A stretch of DNA of 15,400 nt, taken from positions 1 through 15,400 of the forward strand of contig DAHVFH010000153.1 in the NCBI GenBank assembly GCA_027317105.1. Reading direction: 5' to 3'. Positions 1 through 7,747 of the stretch are shown piece by piece (position 1 is the first letter of the stretch; each line of letters begins with the position of its first letter). Both the position numbers and the translations under genes were made by a program. Source of the DNA: Cytophagales bacterium. GTDB lineage: Bacteria > Bacteroidota > Bacteroidia > Cytophagales > Cyclobacteriaceae. The notes beneath the pieces are model-generated. The model was not told where the DNA came from, searched no databases, and saw nothing but the letters and a program-made list of their open reading frames with translations.

Positions 1-587
1 CAGGGAAATCAACAACCAGCCACGACATACTTTTAGACATTGGTATTGAATCCTTTGATTTTGATTTGGAGTTTTACTCGTCCTGGGCAAAATTTGGTTA
101 CGACCCAGCCATTGAAAACGGAATTAGGGAATCCGTTGGCCAGCTCTTTGAGGAAAGAAAACACCAGGCTATTTCTTCTCAATCCTCATTTTCGTTCGAG
201 ACCAATTATAACAGCACCGAAATCATTAATACGATAAACGAATTTAAGAGAGCCGACTTTTACACCGAACTTGTATTTATAATGCTAAAGACTCCTGAAA
301 TCGCCATTGAAAGAGTTAAAGACCGTGTCTTAAAAGGTGGCCATTCTGTGGATGAAAATACGATCCGGGCTAGGTTCTATGATGGCCTGGAATTGTTGGA
401 TTCCACATTCACGCTTTTTGATTCAGTCGGCATTTATTTATCGCAAACAAACGTGATCATCGATTCATTGTTGATTGAACCCGAAAATAAGATTGTTGAA
501 TTATTTAATCCCATTCCGGAGTCTGTAGTTCTCCATCTTCCAAAATTAAAATTGTACTTGGAGGAATTGGACAGAAGCTTAAGCTGA
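1..587 (+). CDS. Zeta-toxin / AAA-type P-loop kinase-like protein, 5'-truncated by window edge
   Basis: The open frame runs from the first codons of the window (frame starting at base 3) to a TGA at 585-587. It opens with GKSTTS, the tail of a Walker A P-loop, so the protein really begins outside the window; the TTG at 66 is not a credible start. Further on it has a run of the form RV-x2-R-x3-GGH-x8-I-x2-R (about bases 318-372), the pattern seen in zeta-toxin/COG4185-type predicted ATPases, where the arginines and the GGH segment act around bound nucleotide. Known members phosphorylate UDP-sugars or are uncharacterised; the substrate here cannot be read. No antitoxin is visible downstream, and any upstream partner would lie outside the window. 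The next gene is convergent, so this gene ends its unit. The P-loop plus GGH pattern makes the family call fairly secure, but toxin activity is not shown. Confidence 0.75.
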   Translation, partial: GKSTTSHDILLDIGIESFDFDLEFYSSWAKFGYDPAIENGIRESVGQLFEERKHQAISSQSSFSFETNYNSTEIINTINEFKRADFYTELVFIMLKTPEIAIERVKDRVLKGGHSVDENTIRARFYDGLELLDSTFTLFDSVGIYLSQTNVIIDSLLIEPENKIVELFNPIPESVVLHLPKLKLYLEELDRSLS

Positions 588-590
588 AAA

Positions 591-612
591 TCGATTGGAC
601 AATTGCCAATTA
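591..612. terminator. Possible terminator/operator: inverted repeat between convergent genes
   Basis: ATTGGACAATTGCCAAT at 594-610 has perfect 5-bp arms around a palindromic CAATTG core. It lies between the convergent stops at 587 and 641. The stem is short and AT-rich and no clear T-run follows, so it is a weak terminator candidate. Confidence 0.25.
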
Positions 613-640
613 ATAATCCCTGCCGAACAGATGAACAGAT

Positions 641-1231
641 TTACTCCAGCCAATTGAGCCATACCGTCTGATCGATTATTGGTATGCCATTGGTCATGCA
701 CACATTCATTGTATGGCCTGTCCCGCCTTGTCTTGGTTTATCCAGATCATCGTAAAATATCCCCAAGGAGGTAGGTTTTATAGAATGAGTGCCAATGGCT
801 TTAATGGTGTCGCGAATTAGGTAAGCCGCCTTGATTGCGTTTCGGTTTCTTTCACCAGCTGCATATTTTTCAATTATCCTTTCATTCTTCTTGTTGGCTT
901 TAGAATGATAAACGATTTCCGGTTCTTCTGCAAGGTCAATTGCATCAAGTGAAATGGTATAGCCCCCAACATTATCTTTCCTCCTGTGCCTTGCATAAGG
1001 GGTGATTACTTGTAGCCTGTTTGGATTTATTTCGGTCACTCCTTTTGAAAAAAGTTCGTCAGCCCCTTCTGCATTACCACTTCGGAACACGATATGGTTT
1101 GTTTTGCTTGCCAACAATCTACCGAGTTCAAACAACTTTTTGGTTTCATGTTCAGCGACCATGCGCTTGCCCTCCAAAAGAACAATCGTTCCTTCTTTAT
1201 CGAAGTCTGAAATAAATTGATTGAGTGTCAT
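641..1231 (-). CDS. SLOG-like (LOG/DprA-related Rossmann) protein, function unknown
   Basis: This 196-residue protein starts at the ATG at 1231-1229. A GTG two codons upstream is possible but less likely. Residues 47-65 read as a beta strand followed by a GNAEGAD loop and a helix, the arrangement of nucleotide-binding SLOG/DprA/DUF2493-type Rossmann domains. A second glycine-rich segment (GGTGHT, 169-174) lies near the C-terminus, followed by a hydrophobic strand ending in PIIDQ. Members of the SLOG superfamily bind or process nucleotides, and some sense NAD-derived signals in TIR-linked defence. That role here is only inference. There is no transmembrane segment or signal peptide. A one-mismatch TAnnTTTG box (TATCTTCG) lies about 15 nt before the ATG, so the gene may have its own promoter. 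Its upstream neighbour on the same strand is an integrase remnant, suggesting an accessory gene. The fold call is moderate; the specific family is not recognised. Confidence 0.55.
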   Translation of the reverse strand: MTLNQFISDFDKEGTIVLLEGKRMVAEHETKKLFELGRLLASKTNHIVFRSGNAEGADELFSKGVTEINPNRLQVITPYARHRRKDNVGGYTISLDAIDLAEEPEIVYHSKANKKNERIIEKYAAGERNRNAIKAAYLIRDTIKAIGTHSIKPTSLGIFYDDLDKPRQGGTGHTMNVCMTNGIPIIDQTVWLNWLE

Positions 1232-1268
1232 ATTCACTAAAGGATCGAAGATACTTTTGAAAGGCTAA

Positions 1269-1952
1269 TTAGGCTTGTTTCCTTAGCGAGACGACTTTCT
1301 CAAAAATTGATGCTCGCACGTGATCATCAAACTCTGCCAAGTAATTTTCAGTAGTCTGTTTATCGGCATGGCCTAAAGTTTCCTGGATGAATTCCGTACT
1401 GGCACCACTATTTTTAAGGCTGTTAGCAAGGGAGTGTCTGCTTTTGCGCATCGATATTTTCTTGTCAATAGCCAACTCCTTCATGATTTTGCGTATGAGC
1501 TTACTCATATTTGAGTTCATGCTCCGTAGTTTGTTCCAATTTTCCTCCTGCGAAAGATTAGGGTCTCTCAGTGGGAAAATATAATTTTCAGACGCTCTAT
1601 TAGGGTTGCCTATTTTATTGATAAGCTCTTTTAAGTCGCTTGTTATATAAATTTTTATATAAGGTCTATATTCTCGCAATGTGTTCTTGGTTTTCTCTCG
1701 ATAGAAAACGATAAAGTCACCTTGAATATTTTTGAATTTGAAGTTGGCTATGTCTGAAATGTAAGCTCCATTACAGAAATAACAAATTAGCCAGTAATCT
1801 CTGGCGGTTAATCGTTCTGGGGATTGCGATGAATAATCGAAGAGCGATTGAATTTCAATTGGCGTTAAAAATTCTTTTGGTTTGCGTTCATAAGGAGGCA
1901 CATAGTATGTTTTATTGAGTACACAAAGAATTGGAATTGCACATTTGCCCAT
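1269..1952 (-). pseudogene. Tyrosine recombinase (phage-integrase type), 5'-truncated
   Basis: About 227 codons remain of a protein normally near 400. What is left is the catalytic domain of a Bacteroidota-type integrase: a CNGAYISDI segment at box I (residues 60-68), where this subgroup often lacks the usual arginine, a KTKN turn (88-91), RHS at 172-174, LGH at 193-195, and the terminal nucleophile in ENYL (Tyr204). The N-terminal SAM-like DNA-binding domain is absent. Homology seems to stop around residue 12-20, exactly where the opposite-strand integrase remnant begins, so the apparent ATG at 1952 is a chance codon beyond a rearrangement breakpoint. These enzymes move integrative elements by tyrosine-mediated strand exchange. 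Without the arm-binding and core-binding region this copy is probably inactive. Downstream on the same strand, after 37 nt, is the SLOG-like gene, a plausible passenger of the same lost element. Confidence 0.8.
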
Positions 1953-2694
1953 TGACCAGATAAGAAAAAGTCATTTAAAATTAATGATGTATGATTGTAG
2001 TGAACAAAGAAACCTCTCAGCTAGAAACTGGAACGCCTACCGGACATATTTAATGATGCTTTTTGAGCAGTTGGATGAGCTTGAAATGGTAGATCATAAT
2101 CCTGCTAAGGAATTAAAAAAGAGAAGTGAGACAATAAACTTAAGATTGACATTAACCCAGGAAGAACGGGAATCAGTAAAATTACACTTAGTCTCCAACT
2201 ACCCTGAATTCTACAGATTCATTCAAATATTTTTTCATTCGGGTAGCAGGAGAACAGAATTATTAACCCTTAAAGTGAAGGATGTCAACTTGGAAAAAGA
2301 AGAATATATCACGCTTATAAAGAAGGGAAGTCAAAAGAGGTATGCAAAAAAAACTATAAAAAATATTGTTAAGCCTTATTGGGAGAATCAGCTCCAGGGA
2401 GCGAATGAAGATTATTATGTTTTTAGCAAAGGGCTTCTACCAGGAGCTTCTAAAATAAGAGAAGAACAAGTTACCAGGAGATGGAGAAGGCTTGTAAAGG
2501 ACAAATTGGGCATCAAAGCTGACCTATACAGTTTGAAGCACCTCAATACTGATGAAACATCGACTTTGCTAGACATTGAGGCAGCAGCTAAACACAATGG
2601 CCATACTTCTTCAAAAATTACCAAGTTGCAATATGCTTTTGGGGAGGAGCAGAGAACCAGAGAACGACTAAAGCAAGTCAATAATGCATTTTGA
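1915..2694 (+). pseudogene. Second tyrosine recombinase remnant, opposite strand, 5'-truncated
   Basis: About 259 codons are readable. The remains of the N-terminal SAM-like domain (residues 11-70, helical) are followed by the catalytic domain: GSRRTEL at box I (Arg112/113), a lysine-rich beta hairpin (137-146), YSLKHLNTDET at box II (Lys208-His209), NGH at 228-230 and the candidate nucleophile Tyr240 in LQYAFGEEQR. The KH in place of RH appears typical of one Bacteroidota integrase subgroup rather than decay. The first part of the N-terminal domain is missing; the only upstream start codon is a TTG at 1915 inside the neighbouring remnant. The two remnants overlap head to head over 1915-1952 and belong to different subgroups, so this is not an inverted duplication. 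The product may fold but is unlikely to be a working recombinase. Confidence 0.75.
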
Positions 2695-2747
2695 TGTTTA
2701 TTCTAAGTCTAAGCATAGCGAGAAACTAATTGTTCAGGTCAGAGGCC

Positions 2748-2778
2748 TTTGAATAATTTAAATTTAGAACTTACTTTG
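2748..2778 (+). promoter_or_regulatory. Bacteroidota-type promoter candidate
   Basis: TTTG at 2748-2751 is followed, after 19 nt, by TTACTTTG at 2771-2778, one mismatch from the TAnnTTTG -7 consensus. The spacing fits. It lies 43 nt upstream of the ATG at 2822, in otherwise AT-rich intergenic DNA. Confidence 0.4.
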
Positions 2779-2821
2779 GGATAGACAAGAAGGTGCGCTA
2801 ACAAATACGCCCTATTACTAA

Positions 2822-3223
2822 ATGCTGGCAGGCATTTTGAGTAGGTGGAAACTAAAGAGAATTGATTTGAAAGAATTATACAAAAATTTCAAAACGGTTA
2901 GACGAGAACTATTGACATTACTCGGACTTTCTTTAACCGTCTACTTTCTGATTGAATTTTTCTTAATAGACATACCCCAACTATTTAGTGGCGGCTATAA
3001 GTTGGGGCAATTTGTGGGCAAAATTTGTCAATCGTACATTTCAGCTTTCATTTTTTACTTTATAGTCGTCCATCTTAAAAGTGAAAAAGACAAAAGGAAT
3101 ATAAATGAGTATGTTGGACAAAAGGTATACGACATTTTAACTTCCGCACATTTATTCATTCAACCATTACACCCATCATTCAGAGATTTAGGAACGGGAT
3201 TGTTGGTTAGCGACCAACAATAA
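2822..3223 (+). CDS. Small two-helix membrane protein, possibly 3'-truncated
   Basis: This 133-residue protein has a basic amphipathic N-terminus (residues 1-28), a first membrane helix at about 33-53 and a second at about 72-95, then a highly charged KSEKDKRN stretch and a short tail. The two helices, with a basic segment on each side, predict an inner-membrane protein with both ends in the cytoplasm. I recognise the general pattern as a Bacteroidota hypothetical protein of the kind found alone in accessory regions, but can name no function. The last ~25 residues (after KVYDIL) do not look like the rest. The frame also stays open in character past the TAA at 3221-3223, up to the IS4 remnant, so the 3' end may have been replaced when the transposon remnant arrived. 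The start is the first ATG after an in-frame stop, and the promoter candidate at 2748-2778 supports it. Confidence 0.5.
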   Translation: MLAGILSRWKLKRIDLKELYKNFKTVRRELLTLLGLSLTVYFLIEFFLIDIPQLFSGGYKLGQFVGKICQSYISAFIFYFIVVHLKSEKDKRNINEYVGQKVYDILTSAHLFIQPLHPSFRDLGTGLLVSDQQ

Positions 3224-3310
3224 CTTCAGGCGGGAACGCATTTTACCAACGACAGATCTTTACAAAAGTACTCCTATTTCTTGCCTAGGGTATCCTGACC
3301 ATAGTACGTT

Positions 3311-3845
3311 ATGAATCAAGGCAAATTTGTTTTTTCTCAACTCACGGCAAAGGATCAAATCAAATGCGGTTGATAAAAAGAAGAACATCTTATATGATCA
3401 GATCATTAAACTGAACACCTACTACGCTTCACTTGACTATCCGCAGCCCTTGAGGCGCATAAAATATTTTGATGCGGAGAATAATAAGATACTTGTTTTC
3501 CTGACCGACAATTTCACGCTTCAGGCAACCGAGATTGCTGTCCTCTATAAGCACCGATGGAAAATTGAACTCTTCTTCAAGTGGATTAAACAGCATTTAA
3601 AAATCAAAATCCTTTTGGGGAAACTCTGCATTGCGGTTAAATCACAAATTTGGATTGCTATTAGCGCCTATGTTCTTGTCGCTATCGCTAAAAAGAAATT
3701 CAGCCTCAAACCAAGTTTGTATGAAATACTCCAAGTAATCAGCATTTCCATGTTCGAAAAATCACCGATCGCTAAACTTTTTGATAAACCAATACAACAA
3801 GATGTCAATGAACAATTTCCTAACCAATTGAATATCTTTGACTAA
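3311..3845 (+). pseudogene. IS4-family transposase with internal deletion
   Basis: The ATG at 3311 opens MNQGKFVFSQL, which matches the start of IS4-type transposases carrying the N-terminal DUF4372 domain, then runs into a stop at 3371-3373. In a different frame from about 3327 to 3845 comes the catalytic C-terminus: YPQPLRRIKYFD, then FLTDNF and YKHRWKIELFFKWIKQHLKIK, which contains the Y-x2-R-W-x2-E-x-FFKWIKQ signature holding the last catalytic Glu of the DDE triad. The DUF4372 remainder and the first two catalytic aspartates are missing, a loss of about 200 codons joined around 3345-3360 with a frame change. The product cannot be active. I could not find matching terminal inverted repeats at either flank, so the element's ends are not defined. 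Confidence 0.75.
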
Positions 3846-4212
3846 TATCAAAACACTAGTGTCCTTATACTTTGATTTAGCCATAATATTAATCCGTGTA
3901 ATCTTTTAATCCGCATCCATGTTTTGTTGCAAGGCAATCTTAATTTCTTCAGTAGAATCTCCCTTGATCGATTTTGCTTTCATAGTCCCATTTTTTTAAA
4001 TACTAAATATCAAACGCTCTCGATTAGGCGGGCGCTTTTCATCGCGCCAACAAATCCGGAAAGGGTGAACCAGTTTGAAATTGCACAACAGCACTATGCC
4101 TTTGAAATTGCCTCAGTAAAAAGATCCCTCAAGGATGAAAATATAGGGTAAATTCGACATCTAAAGGACAGAAATGCCGATTTTAAAATTTGGAGACGTC
4201 AGTCAAAAACAA
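3846..4212. other. Intergenic stretch after the IS4 remnant; no confident gene
   Basis: A 75-codon plus-strand frame at 3924-4151 starts at a TTG and ends in a fairly protein-like tail (NPERVNQFEIAQQHYAFEI), which could be the 3' end of a destroyed gene, but I recognise no family. ACACTAGTGT at 3854-3863 is a perfect palindrome just after the transposase stop and may mark the IS right end; no partner is visible on the left. The rest is AT-rich and featureless. Confidence 0.3.
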
Positions 4213-6843
4213 TCAAGAACGGTTTTTCAACTTCGCGTTAATCTCCTGCAGGTGCTGCTGCTTTAGTGGCTCTCGATTTTTTACGCTGAATTCGGTTTGA
4301 AACCTGTGCGATTGCAAAAAAGTCCGCTGCATAATGTTCCACTCCCGTTCTGTTTCCACCACCCCGGCTGCGGTCATTTCCTCCATCAGCCGCCCACCGA
4401 TTTCATAAAAGTCTTCGCGCCCCAGATAATCCAGGTCCGCATCGCAAAGAATTTTCCCCAGCTTGGTCACCGGTGACTGCGGTAGCTTTGTGGCTAAAAT
4501 CATGGTTGAAATAAGCGACACCTGATCAGGGTTTAGGCCATAGCCCGGAAGCGCTTCCTTTGCCATTTGCGCTCCTCTTGCCTCATGGTCTTGGGCGCCT
4601 TGAAGAAATCCAATATCATGAAAAAGCGCTGCCAGCCGGAGGATTGGAATCTCATCGGCACTTACCGTTTCGTGCTGTGCAATCGACAAGGCGGCCTGGA
4701 GCACATCATAAACATGCGCCTTATTATGATAAGGCAATTCCGGCATTTCTGTTTCGAGCAAGTTGGTAATGTATTGTTCAGCACCACCATAATCTGGCGA
4801 AGCGAAGGAAGTGGGGGATTCCTTTTGCAAGTGCTCCCGTAGTTTTTTAAGGAGCGGGTCCACCCCCCAGATGATGAGCCCTACATCATTTGCCTCTTTG
4901 GCCTTGTTGAGCCATTGAATGGCAGAAGTAAAATCACCCAGCCAACTAAACACATACACAATATTGAGGTTGACCATTCTTTCATTGGCCTTGCCGCGTG
5001 TGATCAATTCATCCAACCATTCTTTGCCCTTTTCTTTTCGGTCTAACGCATAGCAGGAAACGGCCAAAAAAGCGACCATGGAAGGAGGCCTAACCAAGGA
5101 AACACGGAATCCATCGTGAACTGCCTCCTCGGCCTCTTCCCATTTTTCGAGGGTCAGATAAAGGCGTGTCAGGAAATCATAAAACCGAAGCACAGAGGGA
5201 TACAACTTCAGCCCTTCTTTGATCACCTTCAGCGCTTCCTCATAATTGCCCATAAGGTACAGCGACACAAATTGATAGTTAAAGTAAGCCACCGACATCG
5301 GCTCAATCACTTTTGCCCTGTCCACGCACTGAAGTGCCTCTTGGTGCCGCCCCATCATGTTGAGTAAATAGCTATAGGTGTAAAGCGTGTTGGCATTATT
5401 TTGATTCAGCTCAATGGCTTCCACTAATAGTTTTTCAGAAGCCAGAAAATCTTTATTGATGAAAAACTCAACAAACGCTTTGGTGAGATAGTCGTTGTCG
5501 CTGGCACCTCTTTTCCAAGCTTCAGGCAGGTATCGGTCAATATTTTCTTTTGCCTCCGCAGGGCCAAGGTCTCCGTTCCACGACATGCGGGCAGAATAGG
5601 AACTGGCCAAATAGGAGTAGGCTTCTTTAAAGTCGGGGTCTAAGGCAAGGGCCTGCTTGAAATATTCCGTGGCCGCTTTGTACCCTTCCACACCCCATTG
5701 GTTAAAGGCGTGCCTTCCTTTGAGAAAAAGATCGTAGGCTTCCCGGTTTTTGGTGGGAATTGATTTTAGTTTTTCCGTTTCTTTTGGACCTAGGGAAGAG
5801 TTCAGTTCTTTCGCCACCACTTCCGCTACATCACTTTGTATGGCAAAAATATCGTCCAGGCTTTCCACAAAAACTTTGGACCACAAGTGATCATCCTTTT
5901 CCGCATCGATAAGCTGCACCTGAATCCGCACTTTATTGCTGTGCATTTGCGCGCTTCCTTCCAGTATGTATTTTACGCTCAACTCGGCAGCGATCTCCGG
6001 AGCCGATTTCTCCGTTTTCTTATACCGCATGATGGACGTTCGGGAGATCACACGCAATTGCTTAATGCCTGCCAACTGGATCAAAATATTTTCGGTGATG
6101 CCATCGGCAAAATATTCCTGTGAAACGTCTTGCGACAAATTCACAAAAGGAAGAACGGCTATTGATTTTTTATTTTCATCGGAGGCTAATTTTATGGTTT
6201 GGTCAGGAATGGCTTTGGATTCAGAAATCATTCCCCTTTTTCCCGGAAAGCGGATGCCGTTGGTAATTTCTTTTATGGCGTTGGCGACTTTGTTAATCTG
6301 ATCGCGATAAAATAGTCGGCTAAGATTTTCCTCTCGCTTGTCGTTGGCATGCAACGGGCGGTTCACACCTGCTGATTTGAAGATGAACTCTACCGCGCGC
6401 AGTGGCCCTCCTAATTCCTGTTCGAGTGTGGCGTTATCTTCACCATCCAGGTCATGGATTCTCACGGGCAGAATACGGCTCGCTACATTGCCATTGGCCA
6501 GTCGGATGTCGCGACCAAACTGGTCTTCTTTCGCCAATTTGTTAAAGACACAAAACTCATGCTGCCAGGCGAAGCTCTTGGTATCGCAATAGGTTTGAGA
6601 GATGATGGGAATGAAAATGATGCTCTTCAGCTTGGCCTCCAGGCTTTTGTCCACGCTGTGGGTTTCCAGCAAACCATCGTGGGGGTTACTATCGAAATAG
6701 ATGCTGATGTCCTCTTTAAAGGTAGCCCCGATTTCCCGTTTCAGGTTTGCCACAAAATCAGTGACCCAGCCATCGTACCGATTGTCTTTGTGACGATAGG
6801 AGATGAAGAGGTCGTATTCGTAACCTGGTAAGATGGAAGCCAT
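4213..6843 (-). CDS. TIR / TolB-like / TPR / HD multidomain protein
   Basis: This is an 876-residue soluble protein. A TIR domain at about residues 8-130 opens with YDLFISYRH and has a WQHE segment whose Glu96 sits where TIR NADases carry the catalytic glutamate. Residues 226-348 (IAVLPFVNLSQD through the region before SLDDIFAIQ) form the TolB/FlgO-like domain often placed next to class III cyclases. Residues 368-650 are TPR-like helical repeats (for example ALDPDFKEAYSYLASSY). Residues 690-823 form an HD domain with YHNKAH (His706, His710), FHD (His742-Asp743) and CDADLD (Asp801/803), a complete metal-binding set. No membrane helix is present. The ATG at 6843 is preferred over a TTG six bases upstream because that TTG is part of the -7 box and the paralogous fragments begin at the equivalent ATG. 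TIR enzymes make NAD-derived signals or deplete NAD; HD enzymes hydrolyse phosphate esters. Their pairing here suggests a made-and-degraded nucleotide signal, which is inference. Confidence 0.85.
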   Translation of the reverse strand: MASILPGYEYDLFISYRHKDNRYDGWVTDFVANLKREIGATFKEDISIYFDSNPHDGLLETHSVDKSLEAKLKSIIFIPIISQTYCDTKSFAWQHEFCVFNKLAKEDQFGRDIRLANGNVASRILPVRIHDLDGEDNATLEQELGGPLRAVEFIFKSAGVNRPLHANDKREENLSRLFYRDQINKVANAIKEITNGIRFPGKRGMISESKAIPDQTIKLASDENKKSIAVLPFVNLSQDVSQEYFADGITENILIQLAGIKQLRVISRTSIMRYKKTEKSAPEIAAELSVKYILEGSAQMHSNKVRIQVQLIDAEKDDHLWSKVFVESLDDIFAIQSDVAEVVAKELNSSLGPKETEKLKSIPTKNREAYDLFLKGRHAFNQWGVEGYKAATEYFKQALALDPDFKEAYSYLASSYSARMSWNGDLGPAEAKENIDRYLPEAWKRGASDNDYLTKAFVEFFINKDFLASEKLLVEAIELNQNNANTLYTYSYLLNMMGRHQEALQCVDRAKVIEPMSVAYFNYQFVSLYLMGNYEEALKVIKEGLKLYPSVLRFYDFLTRLYLTLEKWEEAEEAVHDGFRVSLVRPPSMVAFLAVSCYALDRKEKGKEWLDELITRGKANERMVNLNIVYVFSWLGDFTSAIQWLNKAKEANDVGLIIWGVDPLLKKLREHLQKESPTSFASPDYGGAEQYITNLLETEMPELPYHNKAHVYDVLQAALSIAQHETVSADEIPILRLAALFHDIGFLQGAQDHEARGAQMAKEALPGYGLNPDQVSLISTMILATKLPQSPVTKLGKILCDADLDYLGREDFYEIGGRLMEEMTAAGVVETEREWNIMQRTFLQSHRFQTEFSVKNREPLKQQHLQEINAKLKNRS

Positions 6844-6885
6844 TACCAAATGTAACGAGAATTGAATTCTATTAGGAAAATAAAA
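6844..6885 (-). promoter_or_regulatory. Near-leaderless promoter with palindrome ahead of the TIR-HD gene
   Basis: On the minus strand TACATTTG (6854-6847) matches TAnnTTTG exactly and ends only three bases before the ATG, so transcription should begin at or just inside the start codon. Immediately upstream is the palindrome AGAATTCAATTCT (6870-6858), positioned like an operator. The block is repeated almost unchanged at 8055-8090. No clear -33 TTTG is seen (only TTTC at a suitable distance). Confidence 0.6.
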
Positions 6886-6894
6886 ATGCCTAGT

Positions 6895-6954
6895 TCAGCG
6901 ATTCCTTTTTATGTCTACCCCCGCTTCGGTTAATCGCCTGGCAAAATTGGGTGT
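6895..6954 (-). repeat. TPNF element, copy 1: conserved C-terminal peptide remnant
   Basis: TPNFARRLTEAGVDIKRNR followed by a stop resembles TPNFVRQLKEAGIDLEKY plus stop at 9618-9674. The DNA is also alignable from the shared ACACCCAA onward. Both look like the 3' end of one gene family that has been cut at the same place. The family is not recognised. Confidence 0.5.
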
Positions 6955-7129
6955 TGCTGAAAGATCAAAAGGGAGATTTTTTGGGGAATGAAGATAACTA
7001 AATAAAAGAATGTGATGTATTAATAATTTTTTATCCAATTTAGCGGCCTCACGGTTAGTTGCTTCGCGGCCATAAGCGGCCTCAAATCCGTGCAATGTGT
7101 AGTCAGCTCTCGTATCGGCATACCTGCGG

Positions 7130-7379
7130 CAGCTACGTATGTCGTCCACATTGCCACCCGGGAAAGAATAATAGAATCACCTTCTAAGTAGAACCCCACA
7201 CGGTAATTTCCAAATCGAATGCGGTATGCATTTTTAGCTCCTTCCATTTTGCTACTATTCGTTTCACTAAGTAAAGAAGCTGCTTATAATTTTTGAGTGA
7301 TTTCCTTTAGCTGTTTCTAAACTTGAATGGGTAGGCGTTTTACATCGCGTTCAAAACTTTTATCAACAAGGATTTTCAT
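7130..7379 (-). pseudogene. RelE/ParE-type toxin, broken by two stop codons and a damaged 3' end
   Basis: The ATG at 7379-7377 overlaps the antitoxin stop as ATGA, the usual coupling in a toxin-antitoxin pair. The frame reads MKILVDKSFERDVKRLPIQV, then a TAG (7319-7317), ten codons, a TAA (7286-7284), and then a strong RelE core: NAYRIRFGNYRVGFYLEGD and SIILSRVA. The final HRKDIYR-type strand expected after SRVA is scrambled; a partial match (VDDIR) lies in another frame, pointing to a frameshift near 7170. RelE-family toxins cleave mRNA at the ribosome. The catalytic basic residues would lie in the RIRFGNYR strand and the lost end. With two internal stops the gene is dead, although its antitoxin is intact. 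Confidence 0.75.
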
Positions 7380-7576
7380 TGACCCAAACTATCCAAAAAA
7401 GTCTTGCTTTCAACTTCTGAAAGGCGGCCGTACTTCTTTCCATCTTCCATGGCTATAAAAAGAGCGCGGTCTTCATCCGCATCATCAATAATCTGAATAT
7501 CAATATTCAAGGCTTTGGATAATGCCTTAATTACATCTTCTTGCGGTTCGTCCAAGGTTAGAATATAGGTTTTCAT
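7376..7576 (-). CDS. Small acidic antitoxin of a RelE-type pair
   Basis: This 66-residue protein starts MKTYILTLDEPQEDVIKALSKAL, continues with an IDDADED acidic stretch, and ends with SEVESKTFLDSLGQ. The pattern of a short strand, a helix and an acidic linker, followed at once by a RelE-like gene overlapping by ATGA, is that of Bacteroidota type II antitoxins, which wrap their toxin and repress their own operon. I see no clear DNA-binding motif. The toxin partner downstream is broken, so the antitoxin is an orphan, possibly kept for cross-protection or simply not yet decayed. No exact promoter box is seen; TAAATTTTG about 20 nt upstream differs from the consensus by one inserted base. Confidence 0.65.
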   Translation of the reverse strand: MKTYILTLDEPQEDVIKALSKALNIDIQIIDDADEDRALFIAMEDGKKYGRLSEVESKTFLDSLGQ

Positions 7577-7624
7577 ATTTCATATTTCAAAATTTAGCTA
7601 ATTCTAATGGTACTGTCAGCCTGC

Positions 7625-7738
7625 CTAAGTCTCGGCAATAGTTCTTCCTTGTGCCGCAAGTCCTTGAACAGTGTCGGAGGTAGCGAGATAAAATCCTTCG
7701 GGAAGTTTTTCGATGTGCAGGTTCACGATTTTCTTCAT
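7625..7738 (-). pseudogene. HicB-like antitoxin remnant, truncated
   Basis: The ATG at 7738-7736 opens MKKIVNLHIEKLPEGFYLAT, then SDTVQGLAAQGRTIAET, then TAG. This is the first half of the HicB-type fold (an antitoxin that blocks the HicA mRNA interferase), where the sequence normally continues into a helix of the form EALENA-x-A. Here it is cut at 37 codons and further stops follow directly. No HicA-like toxin is next to it. It lies 9 nt after the stop of the TIR fragment 7748-7948, so the pieces form a run of short same-strand frames. Confidence 0.6.
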
Positions 7739-7747
7739 AAATCAAAG

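Noticed and set aside
3924..4151. 75-codon plus-strand frame starting at a TTG
   Set aside because: Only the second half looks protein-like, no family is recognised and there is no promoter; kept only as a note on the intergenic stretch.
4560..6831. Several plus-strand open frames across the TIR-HD gene
   Set aside because: They are antisense shadows; the minus frame has continuous domain motifs.
6895..7149. 84-codon minus-strand frame spanning the end of the RelE remnant to the TPNF element
   Set aside because: It is a chance join of RelE debris, unrecognised DNA and the TPNF peptide; no single-protein pattern.
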